From Spirometra erinaceieuropaei (taxonomy: Eukaryota; Platyhelminthes; Cestoda; Diphyllobothriidea; Diphyllobothriidae): 64,000 bases of DNA. The stretch spans positions 402,188 through 466,187 of the forward strand of contig CACRXP010000049.1 in the NCBI GenBank assembly GCA_902702965.1, given 5' to 3'. How positions within the stretch are numbered: the first letter of the stretch is position 1; each line of letters begins with the position of its first letter. Under the pieces are notes generated by a model, which was not told the DNA's origin, made no database searches, and was given only the letters and a program-made list of their open reading frames with translations. Positions 21,901 to 33,409 of this stretch are shown here, one piece after another. The position numbers were made by a program, and so were the translations under genes.

Positions 21901-22170
21901 CGCCGACGATGCCTACTGCGTGCTCCACAGCAGGGTGAGAGCAGGCACGGCGTGAACTGGTTCATAGTGGGAGTAGACTTGCGCAGCATCTATTGCATAC
22001 TCCCCTCTCCTCCACTTGAGCCCTGCGTGAAGATATGGTCAAGAAGACTGGAGGCGAGAGAGTGCGCAGTTGTCTGACACACCCCAGCCCACATCTAGGG
22101 GTACCACTAAACCCCTGGTCCACAACTAACAGGATTTTAACCGACAACAAAAAACGGATCGAAAAGAGGA
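21900..22170 (+). repeat. dispersed repeat R1, fuller copy
   Basis: Landmarks in order are GTGCTCCACAGCAGG, a CATAGTGGGAGTAGACTTGC box, GCGCAGCATCTATTGC, AAGAAGACTGGAGGCGAGAG, then a GGGGTACCAC box and a TGGTCCACAACTA box. The same order, complemented, is seen at 50030-50310 and 39560-39960. The approximate unit is 280 bases. Its class is unknown; no A/B-box promoter was found, so a SINE origin is not supported. Confidence 0.6.
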
Positions 22171-22519
22171 GGACGACTGGGCAACCATGCTCACGGCCTA
22201 CACACCCAGCCGGGGTGGAAGTGCATCTAATAGCAGGGAACCAGGTGCCGGAGAATTGCCAATACACACCAAGCTGCAAGAGCTATAGACTGCTGAATCA
22301 TGACATAACACAGACGCATGCATTCCTTGAGGTTGCCTACCTAGAACAGCAACAACACCACGTGCAGTCGCTATAATGACAATTAGTTCTGTTAGCAGGT
22401 CACAGCAAGAAGTAAGCCTCTGTTAACGGACACAGAAGTAACGAATAAGTAAATCATTGTGTGATGTTAATGCCGAACGGGCAACGATATGCCCTTCTAG
22501 GAGGATACAGTACTACCGT

Positions 22520-22700
22520 CGCAAATGACGATGTCTACCGTGTTCCGCACATCATAGTGGGCGAAGGAACGGCGACTTGCGCATATATTAGTTTATAATG
22601 GTAGAAGACTTGCGCAGAATCTACCACAATTTTACAACGCTCACCCACCTTGTCCCGGTGCCGAGATAGAAGACCGGAAGCGATCTCCGTCGCAAAAATG
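22520..22700 (+). repeat. dispersed repeat R1, copy with internal duplication
   Basis: The CATAGTGGGCG and GACTTGCGCA boxes appear twice in close succession (22555-22590 and 22600-22625), suggesting an internal duplication within this R1 copy. Confidence 0.5.
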
Positions 22701-22799
22701 GCCAAGGTTTTACAATAATAAAGGGGATTTGGATTCCAGCTGACTGAGAGTGCTATAAAGTTCCGATACAAGCGAAGATGCAAGTCCCAGGAACTACTT

Positions 22800-23030
22800 A
22801 ATAAAAAGTAGAAGCGATCGCTGGAACAGAAACTTTATTCGCCTGACGCTTCAGATGCTGAACTGAACCCATCATCTGTGATAGAAACGAGTGATTCGTG
22901 TACAGGAAGTTGCAGTATTTATAGGAAGCAGTCACTACGTACCTATGGTAATTAACCGCACCTCCCTTCATCAAGAATTGTTGCCCGCTGATGCGCCAAA
23001 GGCCACACTGAGAAGGAGCCACTCTAACCT
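22800..23030 (-). mobile_element. solo PLE-type 3' end with degenerate hammerhead
   Basis: On the minus strand this matches the arms of the element at 36452-37215: CCTATAAATAC-type box, then CAGATGATGGG (from CTGATGATGG), CTGAAGCGTC (from CCGAAACGTC), AGGCGAATAAA and finally AGCGATCGC near 22815. Several core bases of the hammerhead are changed, so it is not expected to cleave. No coding part is attached. Confidence 0.65.
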
Positions 23031-24400
23031 GCTTATCCGTCCTGAGACGTGGACCGAGTTGTCCAGTGAGATGGCATGCTTCTAGGCCACGGCTTTCTGG
23101 ACTGACGTGATTGTTTACAGTGAGAAATGTGCGCCTAGACAGTCGACCTCACGCTTTCTTCCCTCTTCCGGACAGCGGTCCACTGTCTGGGGCGGTCGGT
23201 GGGGATTGGGTGCAAGTGGCTGACAGAGTTGGGCAACCCGTCTGCGCGTGCCACACACACGCTACCCGTGCCTCGCCCGAACTACACATTAAAGGGAGTG
23301 GTTGTATGGTGACCTACTATTTGCAGCACTGGATTGGGCGACAGTTCTTCAAAATGTCATCCAAATGTTTAGGGGAGGACTTAGGGCCCCAGTTGTCGCG
23401 CACCTTTTTCACAGAACCCGTTCTCTGCCCATCGAAGGCGGATACACACAGACACAGATGTCCTGCTTTGTGGGAGGTAGTATCGTCGAAGGACGAGGGC
23501 CGGACGAAGCGGGAGCGCAATGTGACAGAGGGATGGGTGGGAGTGACCGGGGGGGGCAGAGGCGGATGATTTAGTCCTAAACCTGTTGCCGAGTGAGGCT
23601 GGTGTACTGCCAGAACCACGCCCAAACATCGGGTTGTGAGTGGGAGTAGGCAACGGAAGAAGTGCCCTACACGGTTCTTGACTCAGGTGACACAAAGAGA
23701 GAGAGAGGTCAGCTCTGGCTGGGGGTAGAGCCGAACAGGGAAAATACTGTCAAAAGGACGGAATCAACTGCTTCCGTTGTCGCGCCCACGCTCGGCCATC
23801 TTCTGCCTCATCATATCGCGGTGACCTTATCTATCCCAAAGCTGGCCCTGTGAAGGAAAAGTCAGACTGTGAAAACGCCCAAGCGTCCAAAAAGCTACAA
23901 GACCAGGTTTGATATGTTGCTCAGACCACTTGAAAGGATGTTGGCCTGTTCACAATATGGCATTATATGACACTGGGCGGTTTGTAATAGTAAGTCAACT
24001 GTAACCTTTAATTTTATGGATATGACTGCGGTTGATTAATTGGCCTGGCCGGGAGATTTCGTGAATTCATTTAAGGGGTAATTTACTACCAGAGAAAATT
24101 AACGGGTGAATGGAGCCAGAAGCATCACCAGGTACGGGAGATTTCAAAACGCCGTTAGCAGATGAGATGCCGATTCCTGGGGTTCGTACAGTCGGCGAGG
24201 TGTTGTTGTGTAATCGCAAACTGTTCAGCCTGTAGGGTGGACACGTGGGGAAGGAATAAGTACCTGCTGCGCGTGTGCCCCACTGCGTAACAATGCTCGT
24301 CTTCCAGAAAATGAAACTAAAGCTTGAAGAAAGCTCACTATACATTGCTGTTTCTGCTGCCCCAAAACGCCAACTATATGGTCGATCTGATGACGCTTTA
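23030..24400. other. unassigned
   Basis: A 152-codon plus-strand frame (23111-23569) overlaps several shadow frames and shows no domain. The part at 23240-23275 weakly resembles 20370-20405 (CATACACACGCCC-type), so part may be repeat. A G-rich stretch lies at about 23540-23565. Confidence 0.3.
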
Positions 24401-25435
24401 AGTAGTCAGATATATACATATTTCGGAGAAAAATGAGTCCTTTGAGAAAACGAACAAACTTTATTTCGTAACTTTTCGAGTCTGGTTCCCCATCTCGTTG
24501 TCAGATATGAAGTTAGTGTGAAGAAACAGCCAAAATTTAAACATGCCCAAAAATCAATATTGCTTTGTCAGGGCTGAGGATGGGTCAATGCTGTGGGCTG
24601 ATATCACGTCTTGATTGGCTATTAGCTTTTCCATTCTTTCTTGAGATTTGTGTACATGACGTCAAGATCGATGCGTAGATTGATGCATGAGTCATCAGAG
24701 TGAATGGCCTCTAGGGATTCTCGGCATTTCTTATGTGGCCAGGAATCGACAATGCGGGTTTTATCCCAAGCGAATTTGTGCCCAGTGTCAAGAGTATGCA
24801 TGGTGACTTGGGATAAGTGGTCCCGCCTCTTCACTGTCAATTGCTGTTCACGCAGGTGTGTAGAGGCGGATTTTCCGGTTCGACCACAATATGCTGCATT
24901 ACAAGTGCCACATGGAATCTTGAAGCCTACTTCTTTTTTATCCAAATAGCCAACCCTATCCTTAGGGTGGACAATCTGATTGCGTAACATGGTCGTCGGT
25001 TTGTGAGCCACTTGCATTTGGTGCTTCCTCAGGTGTCTTCCAACGAGTTCAGACGCATTTTTAATGTAGAGAAGCGTTCGCCAATGTTTTGGTCTTGGCG
25101 TCTGATCGGAGCAACCGAGTTCCTTCTCTCTTTCTTTTTATTCCTGCTGTTTCAATCATCGGCGTACAAAATCTCTAGGGTAGCCGTTTTGGGAAGATAT
25201 GTTGAACTGATAATTGAGTTCTTCTTTGTACCTTTCGTTCTCAGAGCAGTGCATCTTTGTTCGATTACGTAGGATGTTAAGAGCACTCCGTTTGTGAGCC
25301 ACAGGGTGGTTACTCTCGTAATGTAGGATAACTTCGCGTAAGTTTCCTTGCGGTATACTGATGTTTGGAATGTCCCGTCAGTTTTTGGCTGTACGAGGAC
25401 ATCAAGAAATGGGGGTTTGCTACTAACTTATATAT
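24400..25435 (-). pseudogene. Penelope-like element: RT C-terminus, GIY-YIG and trailer
   Basis: On the minus strand, 25435-25020 encodes the end of the PLE reverse transcriptase in broken frames (TDGTFQTSVYRKET, then NHPVAHKRSALNILRNRTKM). An uninterrupted 131-codon frame (25017-24622) follows, covering the GIY-YIG endonuclease with VGFKIPCGTCNAAYCGRTGK, LREQQLTVKRRDHLS, TGHKFAWDKTRI and AIHSDDSCINLRIDLD. The trailer to 24400 contains a hammerhead-like CTGACAACGAG...CTCGAAAA (about 24470-24505), an AAATAAA motif and CGAAATATGTATATAT. The catalytic YVDD palm is absent from this copy. The intact endonuclease stretch suggests fairly recent insertion. Confidence 0.85.
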
Positions 25436-25620
25436 ATATATAGGGGCAGCAGGGAGGAACAAGTTGAAACTCCAATGGATAGTTGTCTAGCAATTGGAAT
25501 GAAACTGCTTCATTTAGTCTACACCTAGAGACCTGATGGACATCGCGCCCAGAGTGGTGTGCAGATGGGAATCCGTCCTAAATGGGATGCTTTATGATCT
25601 CTTCTATTTCCCAAATTCTT
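25435..25620. other. unassigned, AT microsatellite at left edge
   Basis: A TATATATATATA run lies at about 25430-25443 at the 5' edge of the PLE, possibly an insertion target. Confidence 0.4.
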
Positions 25621-26145
25621 CTATTATTTATGTCTTTTTAATATTTGTTTTCCTTACCCCTCCCCATAATAAAAATCTTTTTTCTGTACTGTTACACTAA
25701 CCCTATCCCAATGATGCCCCCAATTCTCCGAATTCTTCTTCTTGCTCTTCCCTGTCATCTTCCGATTCTACACTTCCCCTTACTACTCCTCCTCATCCCA
25801 CTCACCACCACCACTACCACCACCACCACCACCACCACCACCATATTTCCCTTACTCTTCTTCTTCTCCTTTCTCCACTGCTGCACCTCAGCCCTATTTC
25901 GTTGATGTTCCGCCTTCTCCTGCTTCTTATTCTTTTTTATGTTCCTTCGTAATCACCATACTTTTTCCACGTCTCCCTTCCCGCCTGTGCTTTCTCCTGC
26001 TCCTCCTGTTACTCATCCTCCTCTCCCTCCCCTTGCCTCATCCTTTTCCTCCTCCTCCTCCCCCCCCTCCTCCTCCTCCTCCTCCTCCTCCTCCTTCTCC
26101 TATTTGATTTGCACTCCCCGCCCTTATTTTCTCTTCTTCCTATTT
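25620..26145. repeat. pyrimidine-rich tract with CCA and CTC microsatellites
   Basis: The plus strand is over 80 percent C and T by eye across most of this segment. It contains (CCA)n at 25804-25842, and (CTC)n at 26046-26100 interrupted by a C run. Such tracts can form triplex or H-DNA. Open frames are artefacts of composition. Confidence 0.85.
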
Positions 26146-26149
26146 AAAT

Positions 26150-27998
26150 AATGAGTCCGTTGTGCTTTGAGAAAGCGCCAGGCACTTCATTAAGTCTGAA
26201 AAGTTCTAACAAGTGCAAAATTCTTAAGGCCGATTATGGAAGGGAGGCCGTTGACTGCAGTTTTTTATGCCGATTCCGCAGCCTCTGTTTCGATTTTCGC
26301 AGCGCAAAACCAAAGCATAATTTGACCGTCCTGTAGTCTACCTCTTTTGGACTCCTTTCAAGTCGAAAAAGAGTCCTCTGGTGATGGTTCCTCCAAAAGT
26401 GACTTCTTATGGTAGGTCAGTAGGAACCGACGTCTCCCTTACGGCAAGTGCTTAGCAGGTTTGACGGTTTCGGCAAACACAGTTAAGATGTCACCAAACG
26501 TTTTCGTACCAAAGACCCATGCACCTTAGTACCCTTCCGCCTAATCCCCCATCATAGCCAGTCACTGTTAGGGATTTGTAGGCCTAACTGATGAGTTTAG
26601 CCAGATTGTCAATACTAAACAGTAGAAGCGCAAAGAACCCATTTCCACAGCGATCAACCAGCTTATAAATTGCGGTAGTGCCCCGCCTTTGCCTTGATGC
26701 CATGGGATTGCCTAAAAACATTCTGTCAGACATTTTTTGAAGAAAAAATGATCGGCTTCGTGGTAAATCAGTGTTCTATAAGTAGTGATGCCATAGCGAG
26801 TGAAGTCTTCGTAGGCAAATTAAGGTAGACTTTAATTTGGCAGTTGACATACCGCCTCATTTCAACAATCGCGTCTAGTTGAAAGCAAACTTGTAGATCA
26901 CAGACCATGGCTCCTGTGGTTCAAAGAAACTCTTTATAGGGTTACTGACTTATGGAAGGATAAGTCTGATTGGTGTTTTTTGGGATGTTTACAATAAATT
27001 ACAGAAAAACAACCGAGACGGCTTGGACACGAATTAAATAAAAATTAGTCAAAACCCCTAAGTATGCTCTCATGCAAAATGCCAACTAAAGGGCATAATA
27101 TTCAACTTATAATACGCCATCCCTTGTCAGTTTTCCTACGAAAAAAATTAAGGTGGCCCAGGACGAGTCGAACGGAAACTTACTGCCTCCTTAATATCAC
27201 ACAGCGTTTCGGCGGTCTTCTTAATAAGCTTCTCTGGTAGTTTGGGCGTCCTAGAGTGAACTAATAAAAAGTTATGCATATTTGAGCCGTTTTAAAAAAG
27301 ACAAAAATTTTCGGGACTTGTTGTGTTTAAAAAAGGCCTCAAGTGAGACGGATTTGCCGGAATTCGCTCAAATTGTATATACGTATATATGCTCATTCCA
27401 CTGTCTGCAGGTGCAGTAATTTTGTTCATAAGTTCCATGTCTTTTTCATTGGCATCAAAAATCTTCGATGGGACGGGAGATAACATTGCATGAAAATGCA
27501 AAATGATCATGAAGGCGCCTACTAGGGCATGCGCGGGAATTTTCCTGGAAAACTTAAAATATGCGAAAAGTAGGCAATGCTCGCATTAGGATGTTTTTTG
27601 CTTACCCAGCCAGAGGGGCCATTAACGCAATCTCACCGCAGAAGACGCAATTTCATACCAACAACGTACCGGCAATGAATCACTTGCCAGTGGTTTCTGT
27701 CAGAAAATACACTGATGGTCGTCAAAGTGGACTTGTCCTCGATTGTCTGTGCTAGACCAGAGAAAATCAGGGGCCACCATGTCCTTTTAACTCGACTGGC
27801 TTTCCACCAGTCTACTTCGAAGTAGGTCACACGAAAAAGAGAGAATAATTGAACTCATTTTGTGATATTTGGCAGACCCAGCTCTATCTGGATGCTGTCG
27901 ATGACGTAGGAGTTCTGTTCTTTGTTCATCGTATTACAGGCACTCACAAGAGCGAGCCAGACTTGGAAAATTGTTTGCAGTTCCGTTGTTCTGTGAAT
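26150..27998. other. unassigned
   Basis: AT-rich sequence with no recognised exon or transposon domain. No tRNA or repeat partner was seen within the window. Confidence 0.3.
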
Positions 27999-28314
27999 NN
28001 NNNNNNNNNNNNNNNNNNNNNNNNNNNNNNNNNNNNNNNNNNNNNNNNNNNNNNNNNNNNNNNNNNNNNNNNNNNNNNNNNNNNNNNNNNNNNNNNNNNN
28101 NNNNNNNNNNNNNNNNNNNNNNNNNNNNNNNNNNNNNNNNNNNNNNNNNNNNNNNNNNNNNNNNNNNNNNNNNNNNNNNNNNNNNNNNNNNNNNNNNNNN
28201 NNNNNNNNNNNNNNNNNNNNNNNNNNNNNNNNNNNNNNNNNNNNNNNNNNNNNNNNNNNNNNNNNNNNNNNNNNNNNNNNNNNNNNNNNNNNNNNNNNNN
28301 NNNNNNNNNNNNNN
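27999..28314. other. assembly gap (316 N)
   Basis: The sequence is a run of N; frames crossing it are artefacts. Confidence 1.
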
Positions 28315-30175
28315 CCGTCCTGGCCAAAACCGAGGCGGACGAACCGGACGTTTATAAAAGGGCCCAAACAACAACGCGGACAGTTCGAATAAGGCCTGTC
28401 TGGCCGACTCGACTTATTTTCCCACCGGCTTTCGCCTGGACGTTGATATTTTACGCACGCGCGCTATCGTTAACTTAGACTGACCTCTTTGTTTGGACAG
28501 GTCACGCATTGCGCCCAATTAGTCATCACGAACGCCGAGTACCCTTGCCGTGGGTGACGGCTTATGCCCTCACAATTATTAATGTTACAACGCCACTCCT
28601 AGTCAACATCCATTCCGGAATTTCGGTTAACATCTCATGAGACACGTCACGCCTAATGTGCACTGGACTGCCCAGACAGAAAACTGTCCGACAAGGATTC
28701 ATTTTTAGGCAAAGTGCAGTCAAAAGCCCACAACAAAAACTAACAATTGCTCAGTGCACTTTTCTGGTGGAGCAGCTGCAGTTGATTGTATCTGCGATGA
28801 CTGTTACTCGGCTTACTACGGCGTTAAAATGTCTTAAAATCCTAACAGCGTTCTGTAATCTCACGGGGCTGCTGTCGACAATTGATCACTGTCGGGAACC
28901 CGCTGGTAATCAGCGGCAATCAGTATTAATGAGGATATCCGAAAATTTTATTTTTTTCAGGGCAACAATAGGGTGTTGGATCCTTAACTAACCTGAGCTA
29001 GCCTGTGGACCGTGTCATGGGTTGAATGATGGTAGAGGGGGTTTTACGGGTGGGGCCACACACAGGACGGAGAACAAGAAAACGCAGTAAATAGATACAT
29101 TTCTGCTGAAAGTCTTATCGTACGTCGTCATTCGGCAAAGGAAGTGAGCGCGATAATGAAAAAAAGAAATAAAAAGCAATTTTCAAAAAATAACGGACTT
29201 TAAATAGAGCGCCGCTGGTGAGTTTACATTTAGTCCGGAAGAGGAGGAACTTTCATACAATGGGAACCACGAATAATAAGTGATATTTACAGTCACATTG
29301 AAATTTTGGAGTTTCCGTCTACCTTGACGATCCTTCTCCCTATCGTTTCCTTCCCACCTCACACAATTACCTGCCTCTGTTAAGTAGTTTCAGAACCCCG
29401 ACGTACCCTGCGCCGTCTCTGACTAGCCATCGCGAACGCCGTGTCCTCTTGATCTGCGGCGTAGTTGGGCAAGGGTGTAGCTTATGACCGGTTACTTACC
29501 CTGGCGAGCATTTGTATCGAGAAAAAAAGCTGAACATCTAAGAACTTTGTGCTATCACAAATTCCGATTCTCCATATTGTCGCAAATTAAAAAGGGGACA
29601 CTATATTTGCCACTTAACGTTAATAGCAGATGAATTTAGTGCCGCTTTGTAGTCACCGCCAAAGAAGGTATTGCATTTTCATGTTTTAACTCCGATGACT
29701 GCCATAAAGCTTGTTGACCACCCTCACGCAACGGCCCCTGCGAGGTCTTTTTATTTCTTTCTCTGGCTTGCAAAATTAAAAATGACCGGTTACTTTCTTT
29801 TAGTACAATTGTTCTCCGGGTTAAGTAACCCTGGCCCGCAGGTGCTTTTTAACGCATAATGGACTACCCACACAAGCCGGACAGACAGCAACTGTACATT
29901 AATTTTACAGATTGACTAATTGGGACGTTCATGGTTTGGCAAACCTCAATCAAAAGCCCCGAGTATGCTTACCCGGGAAGATGGCGAAAGGTGAATTGGA
30001 CTTTCGTCAATTTGAAGTCATCTTGCCGCGGCGTCAGAATTTATTTAACGAGATCTTCAGGCCTGACCACGCCCACGGTATAAAAATGACCGACGTCATT
30101 TCAACTTTCGGAAGGGACAAATCGAGTCAAAAACAATTAAGAAGACCTGATAGTCTGATCACGGAAAACGCGCCA
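28315..30175. other. unassigned; promoter-like TATAAAAG near the left edge
   Basis: A TTTATAAAAGGGCC motif at about 28349-28362 and GC-rich flanks could be the U3/R part of an LTR, but no partner repeat or gag/pol domain is seen. Segments near 28527 and 29430 share CATCNCGAACGCCG, hinting at a dispersed repeat. A second TATAAAAATG lies near 30079. Confidence 0.3.
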
Positions 30176-30179
30176 ACAA

Positions 30180-30304
30180 GTGGTTAATGCGTTGGACAGA
30201 ACACGGGTTCGAGCCTCAGGGGTTGCGAAACGTGGGGTTGGGCTGATGACGGCCAACAGGCCAGAAACGGCCATCGCTGTCTGTGTCGGCAATTCATCTC
30301 TGCA
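30180..30304 (+). repeat. tRNA-derived SINE (family A), partial
   Basis: A B-box-like GGGTTCGAGCCTC is followed by the family-specific tail: GGGCTGATGACGGCCAACAG, then a GCCAGAAACGGCCAT box and GTGTCGGCAAT. The A box is degraded. It ends directly at the TA that flanks the foldback element at 30307, so that element probably inserted at or near the SINE end. Confidence 0.65.
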
Positions 30305-30306
30305 TA

Positions 30307-31287
30307 CAGTAGGTGGGCTAACTCATGAAATGTCAATCGAAATTCCAAGGCGCGTTTTTGTTTCTAAAAGATCAATTAAGTAGGGTTGTAAAACCAGTCA
30401 GCCTGCAAAATAATTCTATAATAATTCATTTATCTCAGGATGCCGACGCCCGAATGAATTTCCTTTCGGATGCATGCAAACGCCATGCTGTGAAAAAAAG
30501 TACTACTTAAATTGCATGAATTTTTCTCACTGATTTTCGCTGTTCCCAAAAGTTCAGTTATATTTCATGGAAAACATGCATCAAAATATTTATTCTTCTG
30601 CTCATTCGGTAGACAATTACATTGTCTTTTAACTGTATACTCGAAAGAAGGATATAATTCGGTTTTAAAAAAGTTTCTAATCGTGGGACTTTTAAATACG
30701 TGAAAAGGCCGTTCATAAATCGTCATGTCTCTGCATTTACCAATGTAGCTTGTAAAGTTAACAATACGGATCAAATCCAATGCTAAATTTTATGAACCCC
30801 ATATGGTCTCCCTTTAGTGCTGAAGAGATATGTGTGGTTTTTCTTACGCTGAAAATGTACGGCTTGTAGTTTGGAAACCCTGAATCCAAGTGTAACAGTA
30901 GAGCGGGTTCAACATTATTCGGGAATTGAAAATGTTATTAAAAAACGGATTATGCCCTTCCTTCGCATACACGAAGACGCAATTATAGAACGAATGAGCA
31001 AAAGAATGAATATTTTCATTAATGTTTCCCATGAAATATAATTGAATGTTTGAGGGAGTCGAAAATCAATGAGAAAAATTCGTGCTGCCTTTTAGTACTT
31101 TTTACAGAACAAGGTTTTGCATGCAGACGGAAAGAAGTTCATTCGAAAGCCGGCATCCTGTGGTAAGGGAAATATTATAGAATTATGCTGGGGGTTTGCA
31201 AGTTTTACAACCCTACTTAATTAATCTTTACGAAACGAAAACGCATTTCGGGACTTCGGTTGACATTTCATGGTTAGCCACCTACTG
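30307..31287. mobile_element. foldback MITE (Tc1/mariner type), copy 1
   Basis: The 981-bp unit starts CAGTAGGTGGGCTAACTCATG and ends with its near complement, both ends flanked by TA. The arms are several hundred bases long, so a single strand can fold almost completely. CAGT ends and a TA target duplication are typical of Tc1/mariner elements. No transposase frame is present, so it is non-autonomous. Arms share internal landmarks with the other copies: GCATGCAAGACC-type boxes, CATGGAAAACATGCAT and a GAAGAAG box. Confidence 0.9.
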
Positions 31288-31289
31288 TA

Positions 31290-31948
31290 TGTTATTAATA
31301 GCTGCACGACCGCCTATGGGATTCTCAATCGATGAGGGTCCTCTACCACAAACGGTACGTCCTACCCTTCTATCTAATTTCAACAGTCGAAAAGATTCGA
31401 AGGCGGAGCGTGAGGAGAGAGTGGAGGCCTCGGTTACGCGAATTCATCACACCGGATGCTAGGCCTCCAACCCAGCCGTGTTACCGCGAATGATTTCTTA
31501 GTGGTTGATCCGCTAGATTTGCAAAGCAGAACTCATGCACATAGAACGGGCGTCCAAACCAGCGCAAAAGGGGCTGGAAGACTATCGTTTAATTCTCACA
31601 ACTGGTGGTGTTTACAGGGTTGGCGATTCTATTTCGCCTCGCAGTATGTATGTCCTATCCGGCCGCACAGGTCTTGCGACGAATCAAAACCAGCCCTTAG
31701 GGGAGATCAGCCTGCGTACAACACCAGATGCAGTCACAGAGGAGGGAATAACAAGTAAAGTCGAAACTAGAATCCGATACCGCACATTGAATTAACACAT
31801 TCCCAACTAAAATAAGTGTGGCGCCCTTGAAATTACGCTAAGGGTCATAGCATAGATGGTAGTTAGCTGAAAAGATAACGCTGTTCTGAACTGTTCAGGG
31901 AGTTTTGCTGCAATAACTCCCTCGGATCCATACAAGACTTGCAGCACT
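31290..31948. other. unassigned spacer between two foldback elements
   Basis: A plus-strand frame of 100 codons (31456-31758) has no recognised domain. The spacer is GC-richer than the elements on either side. Confidence 0.3.
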
Positions 31949-31950
31949 TA

Positions 31951-32944
31951 CAGTAGATGGGCTGACTCATGAAATGTCAACCGAAATTTCAAAATGCATT
32001 TTCGTTTCGAAAAGATTAATTAAGTAGGGTTGTAAAACTAATGATCATGCAGTATGATTCTATAATGATTAAGTTACCTCAGGGTGTAGGCTTTCGAATG
32101 AACTTATTTTCGACTGCATGCAAGACTTTCACTTTGCAAAAAATGACTACGCAAGTAGCATGCATTTTTCTCATTGATTATTGATGATCTTGAAATTTCA
32201 ATTAAATTTCATGGAAAATAAGCACAAAAATATTCATTTATTACTTATTTGGTAGAAAATCACGTCTTCTTCCGACTTTATACCCGACAAAAGAGTATAA
32301 TTTGGTTTTGAAAAACGTTTTTAATTCCCGAATAATTTTGATTCCGACCTGCTGTAACACTTGCATTCAGGGTTTCAAAACTTTAAGCCCTATATTTTCT
32401 GTCTACCGAAAATCATGTATTTATCTACTGTATTAAGAGGAGGCTATATGGGGCTCATAAAATTAAGCAGTGGGTTTGAGCAATAATGTTAACCTTACAG
32501 GCCACATTGGTAAATGCAGATACATGATGTTTTATGAACGGCTATTTCACGGTATTGAAAAATCTCACAAATAGAAATTTGTTTGAAATCGAATTTTACC
32601 CTTCTTTCGAGTATAAAATCGGAAGAAGACGTGATTTTCTACCGAATAAGTAAAAGCTTGAATATTTTTATGCCTGTTTTCCATGAAATATAATTACATT
32701 TTTAGCAGCGTCAAAAATCAGTGAGAAAATTGCATGCTACTTGAGTAGTCATTTTTTGCAAAGTATTGTTCTTGCATGCATTCGGAAATAAGTTGATTAA
32801 AAAGTTGACACCCTGAGGTAATGGGATCTTTATAGAATCATGCTGCATGGTGATTAGTTTTGCAAACCTATTTAATTAATCGTTTCGAGACGAAAATACA
32901 GTTCGAAATGTCGGTTGACATTTCATGAGATAGCTCACCTACTG
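31951..32944. mobile_element. foldback MITE, copy 2
   Basis: The 994-bp unit has ends CAGTAGATGGGCTGACTCATG and the near complement, flanked by TA on both sides (31949-31950 and 32945-32946). It lies 663 bases from copy 1 in the same region. No coding capacity. Confidence 0.92.
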
Positions 32945-32946
32945 TA

Positions 32947-33408
32947 TATGAGATACCAAAGACACTCCTACCTCAAAAGCTGACCAGTGGAGAAGTTAGG
33001 GGTCAAGCCGTGCGTGGCGTTCGTCGACGGACTACTTAACTCTATCAGTCACCGCGTTCTCTCTCTCCCTCTCATCCCCCATCAAGTCCTCTTTGTTCTC
33101 TCATTGAAAAAAAATTTCGGCCACCTTTGTGCAGGGCTGTTTTGCGACTAACAAATTCACCTGTAAATGAAGACCATGCTCCAGGAGCAGTGGCGGACCT
33201 CGGCGATTTCAACAGTCAGGCGAATTGGAGGGTCGACTGTTTACATTCGCATTGCAGACACACAAATAGTGCTGACTTACTTAAGCAGAAATATTACGCA
33301 CCATAAGGCAAAATAGACTCCGCTTTTTCTCACAACCTCTAGCATTTACAGTTTTCACTGAATTAACGCAGTGGTTGAGCTGAAATATTGAAACCTGGTT
33401 AAAATATT
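32947..33408. other. unassigned; 3' flank of the minus-strand exon
   Basis: A CT-rich stretch occurs at about 33058-33085. No clear AATAAA was found downstream of the stop at 33410 on the minus strand. Confidence 0.3.
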
Positions 33409-33409
33409 G

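Noticed and set aside
23111..23569. A 152-codon plus-strand frame
   Set aside because: Overlapping open frames in other phases and partial similarity to R1 surroundings argue for chance.
25645..26107. Proline- and leucine-rich frames
   Set aside because: They are by-products of the CT-rich tract.
27849..28478. Open frames of up to 209 codons
   Set aside because: They span the N gap at 27999-28314; the readable flanks show no domain.
30307..32944. The two foldback elements as one large LTR-flanked retrotransposon
   Set aside because: Each unit has its own inverted, not direct, termini and TA flanks, and no gag or pol lies between them.
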